A stretch of 64,000 bases of DNA from Aphrophora alni (taxonomy: Eukaryota > Arthropoda > Insecta > Hemiptera > Aphrophoridae), in NCBI GenBank assembly GCA_963513935.1, contig OY740766.1, forward strand, positions 278,001-342,000. Reading direction: 5' to 3'. This document shows positions 52,966 to 64,000 of the stretch, one piece after another; position 1 is the stretch's first letter, and every line of letters starts with the position of its first letter. The translations under genes and the position numbers were made by a program. Below the pieces are notes generated by a model. That model searched no databases, was not told the origin of the DNA, and saw only the letters and a list, made by a program, of their open reading frames with translations.

Positions 52966-53754
52966 CTCGCATTTAAACATCGAGAAATAAAAAACATATC
53001 AGGTACAAACAATGAATTTAAAATATTTGTAAAATAGTTAACGGCAAAAATGAAGTAATATAAATTAGATTTTGAAATTTTGTGTGTCTGATCCAATTTC
53101 AGAACACAAAATGTGGAGATGAGAATGACGAACACATATAGAAAACCATGATGGTAAATCGATGAGATGATATAAAATGGCACCCTGCGGAACTGCTGTC
53201 TGGACCAAAGTTTTGTAAGTATTAACTTTCTTAAATCAACCACACATTTTTTGTCTACTTAAAACATTGTCTACAAATTTGTATTATGTAGTAGAAAATA
53301 AAAGGAATTTTGTAGCGGAAAAAAAAGTGCAAAAACATTGTCAAACTTTCTCACTTAACCACATCTAAAACAAATAAAAACCAACCAAACATGTTTGTTC
53401 GGTACATGTCTGTCAGTAAGTGAAAATGAACAATAGAAAACTTTTTGAAAAAACGCTTGTTGTGTTTATTTAAATAAAATTTAAACTTAAATCGATTATG
53501 GCATAAACGCCTATAGCATTTGTTTAAAATCGAGTTTTAATGACGATGGGAAAGTTTTACTTTTGCCTTTTGTTAATTTACCTGACTGAAGCGAAATATT
53601 GATTTACTTGCGATTTCGCGTAAGGGTTTGGGTTACTAATCTACACATTTCACTAAAATTTGAACTACATCATATAAACGATTTTGAGAAATACCTTTTT
53701 TGTAACGGCCTATAACAGATGTTTTGGTTTTTCATATCGATAATTCAACATCAT

Positions 53755-53925
53755 TTTAGGAGAGATGACGATTAATAACTTTTGTTTGGGACTTTGCAAA
53801 CTAAACTTAACGATTTACGAAAATCTATAAAGCTGATTTATGTAATAGCAATTTTGTATTTTTTTCTTGTAGCAGTCACCACCAAACTTTCAGTTATAAA
53901 AAATTAGAAAATCGACTCAAAATAA
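53755..53925 (+). repeat. Diverged dispersed repeat, copy 2
   Basis: Counterpart of 48930-49160; same orientation, heavily diverged. Confidence 0.45.
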
Positions 53926-54696
53926 AGACCCATAGTCCTCTATTACTGATAGGGCAGATAAAAGAGAGGGATTTAAGCCAAGACTACTTGAGAAATATCT
54001 CGATACTCCGTCCTTGACGTATCAAAACTTTCTTTATTTGCGTATAGCCCTATGTGCAAAAGTAAAAACTACAAATTTGAAATATAAGATAAACAAAGTG
54101 TTTAATGAACAATACATTCTAGAAGATTGCTTGTTGTACAGCTAATTTTAAAGTTACTATAAGCAGAAAACATTGCAGCATGGAGATCGATTCAGCAGAA
54201 GTTTACATTTTTTTCATGGGAGGAAACGCGAAACTATAACTTTTATTGCGTATCGTCAAACGATTGTCTTTGTCATTTTTTGAAGGAAAGGACCACATAA
54301 AATATCTTGCACCAAAGGTAAGCAAAAAACAGCATCCTATTTACTCTCTCCCCGTGTTTGAAAACACATTGTGGGAAATGGCCTAAAGCGGGATCATGCG
54401 TTATAAACGATAACAATGTTATTTTATCGCTTCTCGAACTGTAATCATAAGGTTTTGGGTTAACAAATGGAACTCAAGGTTTTAGAGGTAGCCTATATCA
54501 AAAATAAATTCACCATCATCGTAAACGTTGAATATAAATGATGTTTGCTTGTGTTAATTATATAAATCAATAATATAAAACTTTTATTTCCATAAGATTA
54601 CCTTTCAAGACTAATTCAACTTTTCGACAAGTTCATGAACGCCAAGTGTCTGAATTGCACAATCTATGTTAGATTGGTGGGGAAACGTCGGTATTC

Positions 54697-54950
54697 TTGA
54701 ACAACTCAAAGAGGTTATGTTTTTTAAAAAATGTTACAAATGAAAGTTTCAGAATTTCAAATGATATATCTGATAGTGACCTTGAACTTGGTCCTGGTTT
54801 CAAATTTAAAGGTTATATTATAGGAATACGCGAAAAAAGCGCACAACCCGCCTGGTTGATGTTTGACGAGGGTGAGACAAGGGTTAACCCTTGAGGAAAC
54901 AAAATGTGACAGGCGAAAAATGCGCACAACACCGAGAACCCCCGCCTTGG
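54697..54950. other. GC-richer block with a 16-bp palindrome and a short direct repeat
   Basis: CAAGGGTTAACCCTTG at 54878-54893 is a perfect palindrome. CGAAAAAAGCGCACAAC at 54831 recurs as CGAAAAATGCGCACAAC at 54914, each followed by a CCCGCC box. Overlapping open frames of 65 (+) and 76 (-) residues match nothing I recognise. Confidence 0.6.
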
Positions 54951-56694
54951 TGTCGAATAGAAAGATTTGACTTGAGCAACAAATCAATTCTTACTGTTTA
55001 CATAACACTTACAATTAGTGGAAATGACTTATATTTAGAGTAGTTTTAAATTTAAATATAAATAACCTAACCTAACTCGACTAGACCTAAACTGAAGTTG
55101 CTATTTGTATTTAACTCCATATTTATGTAGGATATATTATTTAAATTTTAAGTCCATTTTAAGAAATATTATTTTGATCCCCTCTAAAGTAAGCCAACGC
55201 TCAACTCGACTTACAAATGTCTTGAATGACTTAGAATCGGTTTATTAAATATATATCTACAGACAGATGGTATATACACTAGAGATGATTTCAAGAATAT
55301 TTTCAGATTTTATTCAGTTTTTATTTCATCTTCTTACGATAAAATCAAATGATAATGACTGTTTAAAGTTCGTGAGTTTAAAAATCGGCGCAAACTATGC
55401 ACTTGTTTGATAAATATATCTAAAACGGGTTGTTTTATCAGAAATTTATTATAATAACAATAAAGGATATTTTTTGAATTTTCGTTGATCAATCTCATCA
55501 AAATATTTTGAGTTACTAATGAATAACGATATTTCCTTTATTTTATTATGCTTCTTTGGAACTCTTATTTCTCAAATAACTTAAAACTTTAATGTCTAAT
55601 GAAAAAATATCATCATACGCATATTTTAAATCAATTTTAAAGCCAAGAATCACCTTCTGATAAAATTTAAATTGACCGAGTTGGAACCATTTGAAATTTT
55701 ATAAACATAACTGTTGTAACAGTTAAAATCGTCACGTTTTATTAACATACTTTTAAAATATCAAATAAATAAAAGTTAAGGAGTTAATAATCATTATCAC
55801 AAAATTTTCTAGATAAATATAGCTTTCATTTCCTTTTTAACATTTTGCTGTACGATACAAATTTAGAAAGTTATGCATAGCCTATTTAAATAAAAAACCT
55901 TTTCGCTTTATAAAATAAATGTTTCCTGTATATTTCCCGTATATAAAATACAAGTGTAGTGGGAAAATATGATTAAAAAATACTGACATAGTTACAGTTA
56001 TTTAAGTAGACTTTGTTTTTTTAATTTTAATAATTCAACTACATTTCTATTTTGCTCTTTAATAACATTAAAACTACGGCGCTCTCATCAAAATTCGCAA
56101 TAGTGGAAATTTGTAGTACTTTTAACAATCTTATTCTTATCTGATGTGACGTTAAAATGGTTGATCAAATAACTTAAAATAAATTACTCCAATTTGTATT
56201 TTGTAAAACAAACTAAGACATCTGGGTTGTTTTAGTTTTCAACAGGGGCCTCAACTTACTAAGCTATGTTGATAACGGCAGTTGATTTATATTCACGAAA
56301 TGTCGTGTATTGGATTTTCTGTACATAAAATGTGGCAAATTTCCAATTAAAGCTTATCAATAACATGAACTGTCCATAATAGTGTAGAACAATTATTATT
56401 GTCTCTGCTAATAACGTTCAATATTTATAAAAAACTGCATTACATTAACTTGCAATTCTGCCGACGATGCAGTCATTCCAGAATAAATTTGGCACCGCAA
56501 CACAGTGCACAGACATTGTTATTAACAAATGAGTAGATCAATGCGACTTTTTGCTCGTTTACTTTCTCTTGTCTGAAGAAGAACTGAGTTAATTAGCACT
56601 TTTTTATAAGTCATTAATAAGTCGTAATTATAAAGTAATATTTACACTCTGGGGGGGGGGGTTTAACCTAAATTGAATACGGGGGAATCAATCC
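54951..56694. other. Non-coding AT-rich stretch
   Basis: Nothing is recognised except a poly(G) run of about ten at 56651-56660. Confidence 0.5.
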
Positions 56695-56830
56695 CGAGGA
56701 ACCACCTCTTTCTTTCATCATTTCTATAAATCTTCACCACCTCTTTACCAAATCCTGTTCTTTCCAACCCTTACGCTATAGAATATAGAGAGCTAGAGGG
56801 TTCTTATAAATACATTCTTCATATTCTATC
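56695..56830 (+). repeat. Pyrimidine-rich dispersed repeat, copy 3
   Basis: CCTCTTTCTTTCATC, CCAAATCCTGTTCTTTCC, TTACGCTATAGAATAT and AGAGCTAGAGGGTTCTT align with copies 1 and 4. Confidence 0.55.
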
Positions 56831-56876
56831 AATATAAAACTAATATGATTTTTCACTTAACAATAATGAATAATTT

Positions 56877-57415
56877 TGTCACGGACGCCGGGAATCTAAT
56901 AAATAGTTCATTAAGAAGAAATCATTTTATTCCTATTTAAACCCACTTAAACTTAAATATACAAATCACACTAAGCTCCGAGTAATATCATACTAAACAA
57001 CAACTGCCAGAGACTAACTACTTCAAACTTTTACTAATCCGCTAACGAGATCGGCGGACGGAGTTTTCCAAACAAGAAAATAAATAATTATCAAAGTTTA
57101 TTTACAAATGGTAAACTCACTCCCTATAGTTAACAGACTTTGTTCACGAAACAAAAGAGTTCACGAGCGGACTTATTTATATGAGTTTTGAAGTTTTAAC
57201 AACATAAAGGCGTTCAAGAACAGTTATGCAAACAAAGGTTGTGATTTGTCTTCTTAGGAAAATGATTTCAGGTAGAAGTAGGTAAAGGATGAGTTTTAAA
57301 AATATGTGAACGGACGAAGGTCGTTGTCCTTAACTAAGCTAAGAAAAGGCTTACCTGGGTAACATCTGGACGGGGGGACAAAACTCGGAACTCAGTTTCA
57401 GTTTAATATGTTACA
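56877..57415. mobile_element. Weak candidate LTR-like segment
   Basis: Begins TGTCACGGACGCC and could end GTTACA at 57415 (or GGGGGGACA at 57380). It is richer in G+C than its surroundings at both ends. No target duplication fits either end exactly and no coding sequence adjoins, so this is a suggestion only. Confidence 0.25.
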
Positions 57416-57914
57416 ATTATTATAGACGATTTTTCTAAATGTAGGCTAAGTGTAGATAAAGTTAAATGACTATTGATTTAGAAAGTAATTATTATTGGAT
57501 CCAGCAATTTTTTGTGAAAATAAAATAAAGTAAAGAAGATGTATGGAAATATCTAAATATATCAAAAATAATAGTTAATTTGATGTCTTCTATTTTTGTT
57601 ATCTATGATGGACACGACTTGATGGAAAAAAAAAACTCATGAACGCTGATTGTCGTTTCAAACTGTTTTACAAATTTAGCAAATACATTTAGACGTCAAT
57701 TATAATGATGGCAGTGGAAAAATAATATTTATATGTCATTGAACATGTTTTTGTTGTTGAATTCTGCCGGACTCTGCAGTTAGACTATTACAGTAATAAA
57801 ATAAACTTGGGGAACTCATTTTAGTATTGGTATAGATCCACTTGGAACTCACTGATAGCGAGTTCGGGTGTGGTGGACCTGAAGATTTTACCTGGATCTA
57901 GACCTTTCTTCATG

Positions 57915-58075
57915 CAGTCTTTTCTTAGATCTCTTTCTTTCATCTTTCTCATCGATTCTCTTTTGACCTAATCTTGTTCTTCTTTGATACAGTAGCTATT
58001 ACATTATTCGAGGGCTAGGGATCTTTATGTTATACTTCTTTCTTCTTTATTTTATTTATGCATAAAGGCAATTAT
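57915..58075 (+). repeat. Pyrimidine-rich dispersed repeat, copy 4
   Basis: CTCTTTCTTTCATCTTTCTC, TCTTGTTCTTC, then ATTATTCGAGGGCTAGGG and ATCTTTATGTTATAC align with copy 1. Confidence 0.6.
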
Positions 58076-59219
58076 AATAGAGGTTTTTTTCCATTTAAAC
58101 TAAATAAAATTCAATCAAACCAAATGATCGACACATTTAAAAAAAAAAACAATATAAGATTTATAAGACAGAGAGCAAAAAGCATTAAGCAATTATTACA
58201 TTTTGTGGGAGTAAATAGTTTAGATTTCTTAAAAGTCTTTAAAGCCTTTGTCTCGAATTCCATTTGTAAATAATCTATAGGTTTGTTATAGACAAAAACT
58301 GGTTTTAAAATTTAGGTTAGTGTGTGGTTATTTATAGTAAATATTATATATCTTGTCTATGAACTTTTTCCTCATGAAACGACTTATTTAAATATAAAAT
58401 TCCAATCGTTATTTACTGGCATTTATAACTTGATGTATAATGTCACAAAATTATAATATTTGGAATAGTTTGGAAGCATTCTTGTAGAGAAAATTAAATT
58501 ATTTACATAATATAAATTCAAAATATACTGTTATAAACTTATAGAAATAAAAATCGTTACCCTATAAAATCTGGCAGTTTATATTTTTAAACAAACTTCC
58601 ACTCTGTTCATGCTCATTAGATGATAACATATAGCATTACAATATTTTAATAGAATAATTGTTTTTTTTTTAAAGTACGTTTAGGTAAATTCCCGTTAGA
58701 GGGATGAATTCATTCAGTGGCGGTTCCTAGCGGAGTTCACTCAACATACACAACTAGCAAAGTTTCAGCGGCTAAACAATTCAGTCGTGGGTCGTTGTTC
58801 AACACTAACGGGTTAACGATCATATTCAAAATGTGTTAAATAATTGTATTTTTATGAATATTTCTTTTTCTTCTACTTAAATATCGTACGAATTATTTTA
58901 TACACAATATTACTAAAGTTTATATTATTTTAAAATCATTTAAGGTTAATATTTCTTTTTAGGTTTAATTTGTTTAGCCTAAAAATGAGAGACTTTTATG
59001 CTGTTTTAACTATTCTGTGCGTATAATCAAAGGTTTGGATGGTAAATCTTGTACATATCAGTTAGATAGTAGAAAGTTGACCTCTTGTTTATCATCTGAG
59101 TTCAACTTGTGGCCGATTTCAGTTCATCTGACTGCTCAAAAAGTGGAATACGTATTATGCTAATAGGATAATTTAACTCAATATTTAAATTCATCTGTGA
59201 TATTTGTGTGTGTTTACAA
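58076..59219. other. Non-coding stretch upstream of the candidate host exon
   Basis: No repeat is certain. CAGTGGCGG at 58715 resembles one end of a DNA transposon but no partner end is found. TCAGTT words near 59057 and 59118 fit an arthropod initiator, and the latter, after GCCGATTTCAG, could also be a 3' splice site in a 5' UTR. Confidence 0.4.
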
Positions 59220-59400
59220 ATGCATCTGTGTGTTTGTTTTTGCTTTGCTTTGGCGTCGTTAATGTATGCAAGTGCTATAGACAATGCTAGGGTTACTCAA
59301 AAACATAAACAGAAATCTAAATTTTCTCAGGATGATTTGATGGAGACGAGATATCCGCACAAAGTATCGGCAGATTTTAACTTAGACCCTTGTAAATCCG
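59220..59400 (+). CDS. Candidate first coding exon of a secreted host protein (possibly tolloid/BMP-1-like N-terminus)
   Basis: From ATG at 59220 (context ACAAATGC), 60 codons and one extra base run to a strong splice donor, CCG|GTAAGT, at 59400/59401 (phase 1). Residues 1-19 (MHLCVCFCFALASLMYASA) form a hydrophobic signal peptide with an Ala-Ser-Ala type cleavage site. A basic, hydrophilic segment follows (VTQKHKQKSK), then METRYPHK and FNLDPCKS at the junction. The last box resembles DPCKA near the start of BMP-1/tolloid astacin proteases, where the next residues read FLGDIAL. If so, the product would be an extracellular metalloprotease that activates BMP-type ligands or processes collagen. 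The match is only about five residues, so this identity is inference. Another cysteine-containing secreted protein is equally possible. No second exon is found before the window ends. Confidence 0.5.
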
Positions 59401-62400
59401 GTAAGTTTGTTTTGCTTCTTATCTATTCTATTTTTTGTATATTTTCTTTCTGTATTTTTATTTAATTTATTCTTTTAGTCAAATACAAATTTTGAAATTA
59501 TTAATTGCGATAAGCTAATTATTCATGATTATTAAAGACAATTCCAGCTAGAAGATTAATGTACAGAGTACTTTGAAAACATAAATTTGTCATTATGCCT
59601 TTATTATATTATAATAACTATAAGTGTGATTACTGATAAACAAACAGTTTTGTATAGGGTCTCGTAATAAGAAAATAATCACACTAATTACCTGTTTATT
59701 CCCTAATTTTATTTTCCTTGAGCTGTGTTTATTTTATTTTTTTTATGGTGACAATCATAAGAACCTATTTACTAAAAAATGACATTTAAACATCTTTTCG
59801 CGCATGTACAGAAAATGAAATGTAAAAGAAGGATCTGTAACGAAAACGAAATATTCTTATTTAAAAATTTTCTTTCAACAAATGATGATAAATCTACTTA
59901 TATAGTCCTTTTACGTTTTAAAAGTTGTTTTGGAACATTGACTTTATAATAAGTCATTTAACTTTATAATGAGCTCCTATTTTTTTTCTTTTTTCTTCAA
60001 ATCTTTCTTTTAAAGTGATTTGGGGAACAAATATACCTTTAAACTGATCTGCAATGTTTAAATAATTAAAATTTCTTAGTGGATTAAAAATTAAAAACTG
60101 ATTAAATTGATTTTCAAACAAATTATTAAGTGTTTTTCGCTATTTCACATCGTAATATCAATGATGGCAGTGATAACTATATACGATGTTTTAATTATTT
60201 TTAACTACCATCATTTAAAAACTTGTACAGAATTGAATTTGGCACACAAACAAATGTTATCAAAATCGGACTATAATATAAAAAGTTTGGAGACATAATT
60301 AAAAATAATAATCCCCCACCCCCTGAATAATATTTACAAAGATATGTAGGACACCTACTCCGTATCAAAATGTGCAATTTATGTTATTTCAACTACCCAT
60401 TCTTGATACATAATTCGACATTTACTTTTCAAATCTTACCCTATTTCCTCCGACAAACTTTAATCATTTAAGCAAAACTGGATAATTACGTGCAATTATC
60501 ACCTAACTCACATCAAACTTTTAAATTTGTGACTAATTAGAACCCCATTTTAAAATTCATGATTAGAAAGTAGGAAAACCGATTTTAAATTTAAACTTAA
60601 AAATCATAAATTTTCATTTAAAACTCTAATTTATGTTGTTTTACAAAGTTTTGAGCTATTTATATTTTTGAATTATACTGTCGTTGTAAACTTGAAATCA
60701 ATCGCATAACTTATAGCCTAACCATATTTATTTGCGTTTTATAAATATCGTTGACATAAAACACAATTTTTAAAACATGTTTTGTTTAATATGGATTGCT
60801 AGGTATACGGAGACAATATAGACTACTTTCAAAATAATATCGAATTCGAGCTCATTGCTCCTAAATTTATAAATTTTGTTTTTTCAAACCTAATTTTAAA
60901 TTTAAATTATTTATACATTTGCGGAGCTATAACCAAATCTTTTTGTACGAAGAAGATTATTTGACAAAAAAATTTATTATATAAACAAAATGTCTCTTAG
61001 ATTCTTTTTCTCTTTTTTAAACAATCGGATTATCCATTCTTAAAATAAAATGTGATAAAATATTAAGACAAAACAACGAACAGAAAGACGTAACTACATA
61101 ATCCTCAAAATGATGTCTTTGTGCTCTTTGAGGCTCAAAACATACACCATATCAAGAACCATCATAAAATGCACAATTTTCCCAACTTCAAAATCAGAAA
61201 GTAAAATTAGGTCATTACAGTTAAAACTTTTATAATAAATAAAATATATTTGTGTACAATAATATAAATATATTCAATTTATCATAATTTAAACAGTAAT
61301 AAACTGATTTTTGATAGCCTATTGATTATTAAAATTATGTAAATATGTATACAGAAATGTTACTTACGAATACTACAGCTGTTTTAGAGAAGTACAGGAC
61401 GTATACATTGTTTATTGTATATAATTCATGACCATTAATTAGAAATACAGTAGCGACAAACAATGCAATGATTGTTCTACATTGTTAGTCTACATACAAA
61501 ATATACTCTTGTGGTATTATAGGGGCACTGGATAATTAATTAGATGCATCGGGATTATTATTGTAATGCATTATATTTTATACTTTACCTGTGTTACGTT
61601 CAAACAATTGAAATATTCATTTGTTACTTCCAGTCTCTGGACATTTTACAGGTTGGAGTTTTTATGATCGTGGTATATTTTTTATTTATATTTTTCCATA
61701 CAAAAAAGTGAACTTTTTATTTTTGTTACAATCTTGTTGAGCACTGTGGTGGAATTCACAATAATGATGCGGGTAAATTTCGAATCATTATTTTCATTTT
61801 TGTGTGTGAAGAATTTCATAACTTTCTTAAATGGTGAAGAAAATCTATTTTTTAAATATTAACGGAAATTTCTTTTTCGAGTTTTCTTTTTATATTCCAA
61901 AAACTATAACCCAAACATATCTCTTAAATCTTTTATCGATTATAAAAAGATAAAACTTTTGTCAATATTGAGACTGATTGCTTCTTTTTTAAACGTAATA
62001 TTTCCATGTAGCCTATATGTATCAAAGACTCTAAAGCTAATTTCAGTTTTGTGTGTATGAGAACAGTAGTTATTTTATTTGTATAAACATGAATTAATTC
62101 TATATATGGCTTTAAACTATTTTTAGATAATAAATCTTATGCTACAAACAGAATTGTTATATGGGTTTAGTTAGTTATAAAGGGGTTCAAGGCTATTCAG
62201 CCTCTTGTCACTGTGAATTAATGGACCTTTTGTAACTAAAATATGGCTTTAAGATACACACGTTTTTATCTTTTAGGCGGTTGAAAAATTGATTTACTTA
62301 ATTTTAATACCTAATGTGTAGCCGTTTTGTATTAGTGGCGTACACCATTAATCTAAGTAGTAATTAACATTCAAGTTTACAAAAATGATAAAATTAAAAC

Positions 62401-63223
62401 AAATGAAACATTTACTCTTTAAAAATAAATAAGTAAAAGATTCCCAGCTTGTACAGATTTTAATTAAATTTTAAAATTGCTACAATTCTAAACCACTTTG
62501 ACAAACTGGTTTGACAAAGCATTGAGTTGTGATTTACACCACTTCATTGAGTTGAACTTCAAAGTCCAAAGTCCTCAAAGGGTCATTGTAGCCTACACTT
62601 TGGGTCCATTACCTAGATATACTTGGTGCAGTAGTAATGTTTCGTTATGAACCTGTTCATCGGTTTTAATATTGTATCTGTGTGATTGTTGTATTACGAA
62701 GGGGAGTTGTTGCGGTAAAATATGACAAATGGAAGCAGCAAATTAGATAAGTTATGAAAGGAAACGGTGATGTTTTCAGATCGTTCTATTTTAAGAATGA
62801 ACAATGAATAGACAATCGGCAAGACATTCAGAGCTTCTTGAATTGTTACTAATGCTAACAAAAACCGGTCATTGAGTTGAAGATACAAAATTAAAAATGA
62901 TACGTGAGTTTGGAAAAAAAACTAGCGTCATTCAATGATATCGGCATTACAAACAAACATGTGAGGTCTGGGTACATTTCTAAAGCAGACATTTCATCTA
63001 TTCAAGATAACACCGACTAATAATTAAATGAATACAACCTTAAAGGAAGATAAAGGTGTTAAAAGGCAATTCATGAAATAGGCCCCTATGTTGTTGTTAT
63101 TTTTCTAGCTCTACGACAAGCCCATTTCATTATACTTCTTTTGTGTTAAATTTATAGCAAATAAAGGATTCATATAATTATAAAAAGACATGCTACAACT
63201 ACAAAATTCACATCGATGACGGC
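59401..63223. other. Putative first intron (AT-rich, no features recognised)
   Basis: Starts GTAAGTTTG. No coding exon with flanking splice sites could be picked out. Short frames at 60107-60298 and 62694-62888 look random. Confidence 0.4.
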
Positions 63224-63251
63224 GTTTCAATGACAAAGGCGCTATCCTCAG
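63224..63251 (-). ncRNA. Hammerhead-like / Penelope-terminus-like motif
   Basis: Minus strand: CTGAGGATAGCGCC, TTT, GTCATTGAAACGCC. The CTGAGGA box and GAAAC box flank a degenerate stem (GATAGC with GTCATT, including wobble pairs and a mismatch). It resembles Penelope-type termini but no coding remnant adjoins. Confidence 0.4.
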
Positions 63252-63742
63252 TTGCCAACAACAGAATAGTAAATAATGTCGTTTTGTGATTGATTTGAAA
63301 CCGTAGGATTTGTTTTTTTTTTGAAATTAACGATTGATTATCGATTTTCAAAAGTATTTCTTGATACAGTTGTACCAGGATGAAACCAATACGTGTAATA
63401 TTATCTCTTTCTTATTGAATTTAATGGTCAAATTACATAAAAGACAAGATTTTGTTCAAGCGTCCAAACTATCGTTTTTTGAAAAAAAAATTATAAATTT
63501 TAGCTAATGATAATGATATGAAAAGGAGGAAAATTACTTTAAAGTAATGTCATTGAAAACAGAGAATAGTCATAATGATTTTCTGATTTGTAATAATGAT
63601 ACATTTAGGTTTCTTCAATATTTAGCGTTGTAAACATTGTCTACATCAATGAAATCATAATAAAAATATCTAAAATGATTCCACCAGATTTGTCATTCAT
63701 TACAACATAAAATGACAAAATTTTCTGCTATTTTTTCCTTGT

Positions 63743-63832
63743 ACTAGTGTTCATACTCGTGCTAGTGCTCATACTTGTTCCAGTTCTCATACTTTTGCTA
63801 GTACTCATACTTGTCCATGTGCTCATAATTTT
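63743..63832. repeat. 18-bp minisatellite, five units
   Basis: Units start at 63743, 63761, 63779, 63797 and 63815, with consensus GCTAGTGCTCATACTTGT. On the minus strand an open frame (63728-63955) reads as Ser-Thr-Ser-Met repeats across it; this is probably incidental. Confidence 0.9.
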
Positions 63833-64000
63833 GATAAATAAAGGATTGTTATAAAAAAGATCATTGCTGCAATAATACATTTTTAAAAGCAAACTTATTT
63901 CCAAATGTTGTTCTTCAACAAACACAAACCTCATAATTTTAAAACATAAAATCAAATTAGTATAGCATAAAATACAAATCTGACAACAGAAAAATAATAG

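Noticed and set aside
58715..58740. CAGTGGCGG string resembling a hAT or piggyBac-type end
   Set aside because: No matching inverted end or TSD was found in the surrounding kilobases.

Overview
The window is about 70% A+T by eye. It has dense simple-sequence DNA, no operon structure and many decayed transposable-element relics, so it is nuclear DNA of a eukaryote. The relic mix (Penelope-like, RTE-like and jockey-type LINE, DUF7869-type, pogo-type, mariner-type and hAT MITE) and a GT-type splice donor fit an arthropod. A hemipteran-like insect is my best guess, but I cannot name a species. Almost all of the window is intergenic or intronic. I find one credible host coding exon, at 59220-59400 (+): a signal peptide, a short pro-region ending in DPCKS, and then GTAAGT. 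Its resemblance to the start of tolloid/BMP-1 proteases is a hypothesis only. If it is real, 59401 to the window end is its first intron.

Layout. 365-1140: relic of a DUF7869-type element protein. 3870-4219: long (AG)n. 5465-6368: 5'-truncated Penelope-like element (RT end plus GIY-YIG) with a hammerhead-like motif beside it. 9010-10115 and 34000-35012: two 5' fragments of one non-LTR family with a PRE_C2HC-like ORF1. 12058-12408: young RTE-like LINE 3' end with a perfect 14-bp target-site duplication. 16778-17928 and 32550-33700: 1.15-kb inverted repeat pair. 23464-24470: LINE with an SGNH-type ORF1 remnant joined to an RT C-terminus. 26855-27360: (GA)n/(ACAG)n block. 35449-35820: four 93-bp tandem units. 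36037-36430: mariner-type transposase relic. 39649-40123: GC-rich candidate solo LTR. 42751-44115: pogo/jerky-type transposase relic split by a 339-bp hAT-type MITE (43042-43380) with a perfect 8-bp TSD. 46461-46582: 34-bp tandem repeat. 47224-47306: hairpin with 35-bp arms. 50165-50560: ~139-bp repeat. 63743-63832: 18-bp minisatellite.

The most unusual pattern is a set of six short structured motifs (5465, 8461, 25297, 38071, 38389, 63224). Each has a CUGANGA-like box, a stem-loop and GAAA(C), the core layout of the hammerhead ribozymes known from Penelope-like element termini. Only the first lies next to recognisable Penelope coding sequence. I see no CRISPR array, rRNA, convincing tRNA or complete gene. 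I find no evidence for a wholly new system; the best leads are this motif series, the nested transposon, the inverted repeat pair and the candidate host exon.
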